Source of the DNA: Bacteroidales bacterium
GTDB taxonomy: Bacteria > Bacteroidota > Bacteroidia > Bacteroidales > VadinHA17
DNA: 10,574 nt
Assembly: GCA_003520925.1 (NCBI GenBank)
Contig: DOTV01000121.1
Span: 1-10,574 of the forward strand
Direction of reading: 5' to 3'
The notes under the pieces were generated by a model. The model was not told the origin of the DNA. It searched no databases and saw only the letters and a program-made list of their open reading frames with translations. Below are positions 6,004 through 10,574 of the stretch, one piece after another. The stretch's first letter is position 1, and every line of letters starts with the position of its first letter. Made by a program: the position numbers and the translations under genes.

Positions 6004-6021
6004 CACTCACACTCACACTCA
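6004..6021. repeat. CACTCA hexamer repeat
   Basis: Three exact tandem copies of CACTCA. The reverse complement (TGAGTG) resembles the nearby GAGTGA unit but is not identical, so the two tracts can pair only imperfectly. Together they give the 5940-6021 stretch a simple-sequence character. Confidence 0.75.
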
Positions 6022-6029
6022 AAAATAAA

Positions 6030-6062
6030 TTTGACTTTAGGTGTTATTATAGTGTACCTTTA
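6030..6062 (+). promoter_or_regulatory. Predicted promoter of the lipoprotein gene pair
   Basis: TTTG at 6030-6033 is followed after 21 nt by TACCTTTA at 6055-6062, one base from the Bacteroidota -7 consensus TAnnTTTG. Transcription would begin near 6069, about 20 nt before the chosen ATG at 6091. This argues against the alternative TTG start at 6031, which lies in the -33 element. Confidence 0.45.
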
Positions 6063-6073
6063 CTTAAAGGTAC
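6054..6073. promoter_or_regulatory. 9-bp inverted repeat overlapping the promoter
   Basis: GTACCTTTA (6054-6062) and TAAAGGTAC (6065-6073) are perfect inverted arms separated by two bases. The left arm covers the predicted -7 element and the right arm covers the expected transcription start. This is a typical place for a repressor dimer. It could instead form a small hairpin at the mRNA 5' end. Confidence 0.5.
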
Positions 6074-6090
6074 GCACTAAATACCTGATC

Positions 6091-7677
6091 ATGAAGCAGA
6101 CAAAAATAGTGCCGGGCGGATTTATTCTTTTCCTGTTTGCTGTAATCCTTATGAACTGCGGTTGCGCTACGACTCTCATCAGGGGAATGCATGACCCGCA
6201 TCTGATTAATTCATACTCTTCAGTTAAGAATGTAAAGGTTCATATGAAAGACGGTTCACTCTTTATGCTCGATTCTTTGATCACTTATGAAACATCGGAC
6301 ACAATTGATGGTTATGGTATTTATTATGACAAGTATCGGGATATTGTAAAATTCAACATTCATAAATCAGGTATTGTTATAGATTCTGTATTTAAAATTG
6401 CCCTACCTGATGTGGCTTTGCTGGAAGTCAACAGCATAAAGAATCTGAGAGGCAAAGCTATCGCAATGACACTTATTTCAGTCGCAAGCCTCGGACTTAC
6501 TACATACTGCCTTATTAATCCTAAAGCTTGTTTTGGATCGTGCCCTACTTTTTATTCCTGGGATGGCAATGATACTACCCTTATGGCCGAAGGCTTCTCA
6601 TCAAGCATTTTAAGTATTTATGAGAAAGATGATATTGATATGCTATGGTCGGCATGTCCGACTGATAAGATTTTTAGTCTCAGGTTAACTAATGAGGCTC
6701 TGGAGACTCACACTATACGGTCCGCCAACATCCTGTTATTACCACGGGAAGCCGATTCCAGAGTATTTGCAACCGAAACAGGTGATTTCTTTCAGACATC
6801 CCATATTCAAAGTCCTGCACTATGCACAGCACCTGAAGGCGATTGCCTGGAAAAAGTAATTGCGATGGACAAAATGGAAAGGTACAGTGAAAGCGATCGG
6901 AATAACCTCATTTCAAAAGAAATTATAGAACTAACCTTCGACAATGTGCCTGAAGGTGACTTGGGCTTTATTATTGGCTGCAGACAAACATTAATGACAA
7001 CTTACCTTTTTTACCAGAGTCTGGCATATCTGGGCAGTTCAGCAGGGTATTTTGCTTCCCGGATTGAAAGCGGCGACAAATCATTGCAAAAAAGGGTTGA
7101 CAGGGTCCGGGAACTGCTTGGAGGAATAGAGTTGTTTATAAGGAACTCCGACGGCAAATGGGTCAAGTTGAACGAAATAGCTGAAAACGGACCCATTGCC
7201 TCAGATATACATCTTATTCGTTTGCCCCGCACAGGTTCAAAAGAGCTAAACATGCGTCTGCGTCTGACAAAAGGATTATGGAGAATTAATTATCTGGCAC
7301 TCGGCACCTTGATGAAACAGGTAAATCCAACTATAATAGAACCATCACTTGTGATTTCAGAAAAAGGTATAACAACCAACCCTGAATGTCTTTTGAGGGA
7401 TCCGCAGAATCCTCTTGTAACTCTTCCGGGTGATGTCTATGATTTATATTACAGTTTCCCTGATTTTCCTGGTAATTATGAAATTTTCCTTAAAAGCAGG
7501 GGATATTATATAGAATGGATGAGAGAACCATGGCTCAGGGAAGAGAACCATTTGAAAGCTGCTCTCTTTTTCGGAATGCCCTGGCTTTTTATGAAGATGG
7601 CGGCAGATGATTTTAAGAAGACTGAACCTGTAATGGAAGAAAGTTTCTGGAACAGCAGATATGTCAGAAAGAATTAA
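6091..7677 (+). CDS. Unrecognised large lipoprotein
   Basis: I do not recognise this 528-residue protein. It begins with a lipoprotein-type signal: Lys at 2 and 5, a hydrophobic stretch 11-21, then NCGC, with Cys23 or Cys25 as the likely lipidated residue, so it should be anchored in the cell envelope. Residues 45-100 look like beta-strands (VKNVKVHMKDGSLFMLDSL, then a DGYGIYYD stretch). A second hydrophobic segment at about 123-141 is followed by CFGSCPTFYSWDG (147-159), a striking motif with two cysteines that could pair. The rest is a mixed soluble region with Cys in ALCTAPEGDCLEK and a Trp- and Tyr-rich C-terminus. The ATG at 6091 was chosen over a TTG at 6031 because it gives a normal signal peptide and follows a plausible promoter. 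It overlaps the next lipoprotein gene by 17 nt. Function unknown. Confidence 0.8.
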   Translation: MKQTKIVPGGFILFLFAVILMNCGCATTLIRGMHDPHLINSYSSVKNVKVHMKDGSLFMLDSLITYETSDTIDGYGIYYDKYRDIVKFNIHKSGIVIDSVFKIALPDVALLEVNSIKNLRGKAIAMTLISVASLGLTTYCLINPKACFGSCPTFYSWDGNDTTLMAEGFSSSILSIYEKDDIDMLWSACPTDKIFSLRLTNEALETHTIRSANILLLPREADSRVFATETGDFFQTSHIQSPALCTAPEGDCLEKVIAMDKMERYSESDRNNLISKEIIELTFDNVPEGDLGFIIGCRQTLMTTYLFYQSLAYLGSSAGYFASRIESGDKSLQKRVDRVRELLGGIELFIRNSDGKWVKLNEIAENGPIASDIHLIRLPRTGSKELNMRLRLTKGLWRINYLALGTLMKQVNPTIIEPSLVISEKGITTNPECLLRDPQNPLVTLPGDVYDLYYSFPDFPGNYEIFLKSRGYYIEWMREPWLREENHLKAALFFGMPWLFMKMAADDFKKTEPVMEESFWNSRYVRKN

Positions 7678-8227
7678 AATTTTGACAGGTATCTTTGGAT
7701 TTCTGATCCTTTTTGGAGGATGCAGAAGTGCACTTGTACCTGCCGGGTACAAGTTGAGTCCCCGGGAGGTGAGCAACAGCTTCACCGGCTCCTGGATTGA
7801 CATTTCTTATGGTACCGGAGATACAGCAGCCCTGAAACTCAATTTATCGGGAGAACTTATTGCCCTGAATGAGGATACTGCCTATGTTCTTACAGAAACT
7901 GCATTTGTCCCATTAACAGTTAAAAACATAATATCAGCAAAACTTCATGTTTTCAATCCTCAGGCTGCAATCTGGCCAGTATCTGGATTATTATCATTTA
8001 TACCGAATATTGTCGGGGAAATTGCCAATAGTACTGGAGGCGGATTCGTGCTTTTAGGGGCACCAGTAGCCGGTTTTGGCATTTTATTCGGCCTAGCCGA
8101 AACGCGGAGTAATGCAACTTTGAAATATCCTGACAAGAGCAGCTTTGATGAATTCGTAAAATTTGCCCGTTACCCACAGGGTCTCCCTGCCGGATTGGAG
8201 ACCGGGAAACTTCATCTTATTAAGTAA
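7661..8227 (+). CDS. Unrecognised small lipoprotein with hydrophobic C-terminal half
   Basis: This 188-residue protein is not one I recognise. Its N-terminus is a lipoprotein signal with a hydrophobic core and LFGGC, giving a probable lipidated Cys21. Residues 40-95 look like beta-strands (GSWIDISY, ALKLNLSGELIAL, TAYVLTETAFVPL, AKLHVFNP). Two hydrophobic stretches at about 104-118 and 128-146, rich in Gly and Ala, could insert in a membrane or pack as a hairpin. The start codon lies 17 nt inside the end of the preceding gene, so the two are probably translated together and may act as partners in the envelope. No internal ATG offers another start. Stop is at 8225-8227. Function unknown. Confidence 0.78.
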   Translation: MSERIKILTGIFGFLILFGGCRSALVPAGYKLSPREVSNSFTGSWIDISYGTGDTAALKLNLSGELIALNEDTAYVLTETAFVPLTVKNIISAKLHVFNPQAAIWPVSGLLSFIPNIVGEIANSTGGGFVLLGAPVAGFGILFGLAETRSNATLKYPDKSSFDEFVKFARYPQGLPAGLETGKLHLIK

Positions 8228-8284
8228 TCCGGACAGGAAACAGGTTGATAATTATTTTTTTCTGAAATCCCAGGATTAATTTCG

Positions 8285-8315
8285 TTGTATGACAGATTAC
8301 CAGTGATTAAATTTT
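8285..8315 (+). promoter_or_regulatory. Possible promoter of the GH130 gene
   Basis: TTG at 8285-8287 and TAAATTTT at 8308-8315 are spaced by 20 nt and resemble the Bacteroidota pattern, but the last base of the -7 consensus does not fit. The 122-nt gap between 8227 and 8350 shows no clear terminator. Confidence 0.28.
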
Positions 8316-8349
8316 TGCTTACTTTAACCTGAACAAGAATTCAGAAGGT

Positions 8350-9441
8350 ATGAAAACGAAGCTCTTTTTTATTGGAGTTATTATTTTATCGGCCTGTTAC
8401 AATAATGTCCCTGATGAAAAAACAAACCCGGATGCTTCAAAAGGCTGGGCATTGATAGGTTTCGTTAAAGCCGACAGTATAAATCCCATATTAAAACCTT
8501 CTCCGGACCAGCTCTTTTTCTGCCCCTTAAACAATAAAGAAATAAAATGGGAAGAGAGAAATGTTCTGAACCCTTCGGCTGTTGTAAAAGATGATAAAGT
8601 CTATATGATTTACAGGGCACAGGACAACCAGATGACTTCCAGACTGGGACTTGCGGTAAGCAGCGATGGTTTGCATTTTACAAAACAACCAAACCCGGTT
8701 TTCTTCCCCGACAGCGACAGCATGCAATTGTATGAATGGAAAGGTGGGGTGGAGGATCCAAGGATTGTAGAAGGGGAGAATGGTATTTACATTCTTACAT
8801 ATACTTCATATGATGGTAAAACTGCAAGGCTTTGCCTGGCAACCTCCCCTGACTTAAGAAGCTGGACAAAACACGGATTGGTACTGGGGGAAGGAAAATA
8901 TAAGGAAACCTGGTCAAAATCAGGAGCCATTGTATCAAAACTGGCTGGCGACAGAATAATTGCGGCCAGAATCGGCGGCAAATACTGGATGTACTTTGGT
9001 GATACCGATCTGTTCATGGCAACCTCTGAAGATCTTATCCACTGGACGGTTGTAGAGAATGATGAAAATAAAAAGATGATTTCAGTTTTGCAGCCGCGGC
9101 CCGGATATTTCGACAGCCGTCTGGTGGAACCCGGGCCCTTCGCCCTGATCAGTGACCAGGGAATCCTGCTGATCTATAACAGCAGTAATGCTCTCAGCAA
9201 TAATGATCCCGGATTGCCTTCATTTACATATTCTGCCGGTCAGGCTCTGTTTGATAAAAAGTATCCCTATAAGTTGATCGATCGTTTGGACAAATACTTC
9301 ATCTATCCTGACAAGACATATGAAAAAACCGGAGAGGTGAACAATGTTTGTTTTGTAGAAGGTCTTGTATTTTTCAGGAAAAAGTGGTTCCTCTATTATG
9401 GAACTGCCGATTCTAAAATAGCCGTTGCTGTTAAAGAATAA
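8350..9441 (+). CDS. GH130-family lipoprotein, probable mannoside hydrolase
   Basis: This 363-residue protein has a lipoprotein signal with LSAC, so Cys16 is probably lipidated. The rest is a five-bladed beta-propeller of glycoside hydrolase family 130. Family motifs include NPSAVV...VYMIYRAQD (74-92), SRLGLAVSSDGLHF (97-110), GGVEDPRI (132-139) and LATSPDLRSW. Further on are FDSRLVEPGPFA, a YSAGQALFD stretch, NNVCFVEGLVFF and LYYGTADSKIAVAV. The Asp in VEDPR (Asp136) is the likely catalytic acid. GH130 includes cytoplasmic beta-mannoside phosphorylases and exported beta-1,2-mannosidases. An envelope lipoprotein has no access to cytosolic phosphate, so I infer hydrolysis of beta-mannosides. 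The exact linkage cannot be read. No SusC/SusD pair or other carbohydrate enzyme is beside it, so it is not in an obvious polysaccharide utilisation locus. Confidence 0.88.
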   Translation: MKTKLFFIGVIILSACYNNVPDEKTNPDASKGWALIGFVKADSINPILKPSPDQLFFCPLNNKEIKWEERNVLNPSAVVKDDKVYMIYRAQDNQMTSRLGLAVSSDGLHFTKQPNPVFFPDSDSMQLYEWKGGVEDPRIVEGENGIYILTYTSYDGKTARLCLATSPDLRSWTKHGLVLGEGKYKETWSKSGAIVSKLAGDRIIAARIGGKYWMYFGDTDLFMATSEDLIHWTVVENDENKKMISVLQPRPGYFDSRLVEPGPFALISDQGILLIYNSSNALSNNDPGLPSFTYSAGQALFDKKYPYKLIDRLDKYFIYPDKTYEKTGEVNNVCFVEGLVFFRKKWFLYYGTADSKIAVAVKE

Positions 9442-9462
9442 ATTCCGCTATTAATAATAAAA

Positions 9463-9493
9463 TTGACTTTTGTTTATCAGTTTTATAACTTTG
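9463..9493 (+). promoter_or_regulatory. Predicted promoter of the FISUMP lipoprotein gene
   Basis: TTG at 9463-9465 and TAACTTTG at 9486-9493, an exact TAnnTTTG, are separated by 20 nt. This is the best match to the Bacteroidota housekeeping promoter on the + strand of the window. Transcription would start near 9500 and leave a leader of about 45 nt before the ATG at 9547. Confidence 0.6.
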
Positions 9494-9546
9494 AGATTCA
9501 GTTAACCGATTTGCAGTAAGTTGTTTCCTGTAATAAATCTGGTCTC

Positions 9547-10574
9547 ATGGAAACAAAGTATTGGAAACTTCCTTTGATAATTTTATCTCTTGTTCTGCTG
9601 TTTCTGTCGGTTTGCAAAAAGGAGGTGATACCTACCGTTAATACTCTCGGGATAACAGAAATTACGGAAGAATCAGCTGTTGTAAAATATAAAATACTAA
9701 GTGATGGCGGGGATATGGTTATGCAACATGGTGTTTGCTGGAGCCTTGATGCAGATCCAACAATATCATTAAGCACCAAAACCAGAGATGGAAGCGGTAC
9801 CGGTAGTGCTCCGGGTGAATACCTGAGCTTTGTGACAGGATTAGTTCATAGCAAATCTTACCATGTCAGAGCCTATGCCACTAATTCAATCGGAACAGCT
9901 TATGGTGAGGACATTACTTTCAGCACACGTCAAATCTTTGCTCCTGAAGGTGTAACAACAAAAGGAGTAACAACAATTGCATCATCAGCTGCTATTTGCG
10001 GCGGCAGAATATCGGACGCAGGTGGATCGTCTAGGTTAATACGGGGTGTTTGCTGGAGCACAAATCCTGATCCAACTGTTCATGCTTCTTTTATAGCTGA
10101 TACAATTGATTCCTTCGATCTGAGTTCATATCCTTCATTTACAAGTTTCATGACCGGGTTGACCGCCGGTACAAAATATTATGTCAGGGCCTATGGGTCA
10201 AATCAAGCAGGAGTTACCTATGGCGCCCAGATCACTTTTGCAACCGGACCAGTTGTCGTTGATCTAGATGGAAAACTTTACAATAGTGTAACTTTAGGTA
10301 CACAAACATGGTTAACGGAAAACCTTGCAACAACGATATTTAATGATGGAACACCTGTTCCGTTGGTTGCCAGCCAGAATGAATGGGATAACCTTGGATC
10401 CCCGGGTTATTGCTGGTTTAATAACGACAGAGCGGCTAATGGAGCCACCCAGGGAGCACTTTATAACTGGTATGCAGTCAATAAAGGCAAACTTTGCCCG
10501 GTCGGTTTCCACGTTCCTTCAGATGCGGAATGGACTGTACTTTCGGATTTTCTAGGTACGGAATCAGGAAACAA
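9547..10574 (+). CDS. FISUMP-domain lipoprotein with two FN3-like repeats (3' end missing)
   Basis: The frame is open for 342 codons from the ATG at 9547 to the window edge, with no stop. The N-terminus is a signal peptide ending at LSVC, so Cys23 is probably lipidated, though Val at -1 is not ideal. Two fibronectin-III-like repeats follow (about 30-127 and 133-235). They share HGVCWS/RGVCWS, a central TGL, YHVRAYATN/YYVRAYGSN and a closing ITFST/ITFAT. From about residue 239 the FISUMP domain (Fibrobacter succinogenes major paralogous domain) begins, with GTQTWLTENL (251-260), YCWFNND, GALYNWYAVNKGKLCP and GFHVPSDAEW. Such proteins are envelope-exposed and common in Bacteroidota and Fibrobacter, often in many copies. 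Their function is not established, though adhesion or carbohydrate binding is suspected. The missing part may hold the rest of FISUMP and a sorting signal. Confidence 0.9.
   Translation, partial: METKYWKLPLIILSLVLLFLSVCKKEVIPTVNTLGITEITEESAVVKYKILSDGGDMVMQHGVCWSLDADPTISLSTKTRDGSGTGSAPGEYLSFVTGLVHSKSYHVRAYATNSIGTAYGEDITFSTRQIFAPEGVTTKGVTTIASSAAICGGRISDAGGSSRLIRGVCWSTNPDPTVHASFIADTIDSFDLSSYPSFTSFMTGLTAGTKYYVRAYGSNQAGVTYGAQITFATGPVVVDLDGKLYNSVTLGTQTWLTENLATTIFNDGTPVPLVASQNEWDNLGSPGYCWFNNDRAANGATQGALYNWYAVNKGKLCPVGFHVPSDAEWTVLSDFLGTESGN

Noticed and set aside
5950..6021. Possible CRISPR-like array
   Set aside because: The units are 6-bp tandem repeats without spacers, and no cas genes are present.
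6031..6090. Longer lipoprotein start at TTG 6031
   Set aside because: It would place 20 residues before the signal peptide and start inside the predicted -33 promoter element.
8266..8279. Short inverted repeat (ATCC-CA-GGAT) after the small lipoprotein gene
   Set aside because: The arms are only about 4 bp and no T-tract follows, so it is too weak to call a terminator.
9498..9779. Reverse-strand open frame of 93 codons
   Set aside because: It lies antisense to the FISUMP lipoprotein start and its promoter, and its translation shows no recognisable motif.
10312..10555. Open frames on both strands within the FISUMP domain
   Set aside because: The main frame from 9547 continues unbroken with clear FISUMP motifs, so these are shadows.

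Overview
The window looks like chromosomal DNA from a Bacteroidota bacterium, probably of the Bacteroidales/Marinilabiliales type. The evidence is an AT-rich composition, several promoter-like sites of the form TTG-N20/21-TAnnTTTG, weak or absent Shine-Dalgarno sequences, many secreted lipoproteins, and a FISUMP-domain protein. Apart from one reverse-strand regulator at the left edge, all genes lie on the + strand.

Region 1 (about 84-4147) is the most distinctive part. A HxlR-family regulator (101-436, -) is divergent from a gene series that starts with a small Cys-rich repeat peptide (657-968). This is followed by a radical SAM/SPASM enzyme (1028-2056), a zinc-independent MDR/quinone-oxidoreductase-like enzyme (2070-3038) and a secreted parallel beta-helix protein (3059-4147). 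The peptide and the radical SAM enzyme match the pattern that NCBIfam/TIGRFAM calls the 'ACGX system', a predicted RiPP-like system whose product is, to my knowledge, uncharacterised. A perfect 13-bp hairpin separates peptide and enzyme. The divergent intergenic region holds two perfect inverted repeats with TACT...AGTA ends whose centres are 84 bp apart. One overlaps the regulator's promoter region and the other lies upstream of the peptide promoter. I infer that the HxlR protein controls both directions, possibly in response to redox or electrophile stress.

Region 2 (4259-5895) is a two-gene ADP-ribosylation module. A zinc-containing macrodomain (ADP-ribosyl hydrolase) overlaps by 4 nt a class M sirtuin (SirTM, a predicted protein ADP-ribosyltransferase) in which the usual catalytic His is replaced by Gln. 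The lipoylation partners found beside this pair in Staphylococcus and Streptococcus (GcvH-L, LplA2) are not in the window.

Region 3 (5896-6090) is a short intergenic stretch with GAGYGA hexamer repeats folded into an 18-bp hairpin, a CACTCA repeat, and a promoter overlapped by a 9-bp inverted repeat. It precedes two overlapping genes for unrecognised lipoproteins (6091-7677 and 7661-8227).

Region 4 (8350-10574) holds a GH130-family lipoprotein, probably a mannosidase, and a partial FISUMP lipoprotein with two fibronectin-III-like repeats that runs off the right edge. No tRNA, rRNA, CRISPR array, transposase or other mobile element was seen. No stretch longer than 300 bases lacks a gene.
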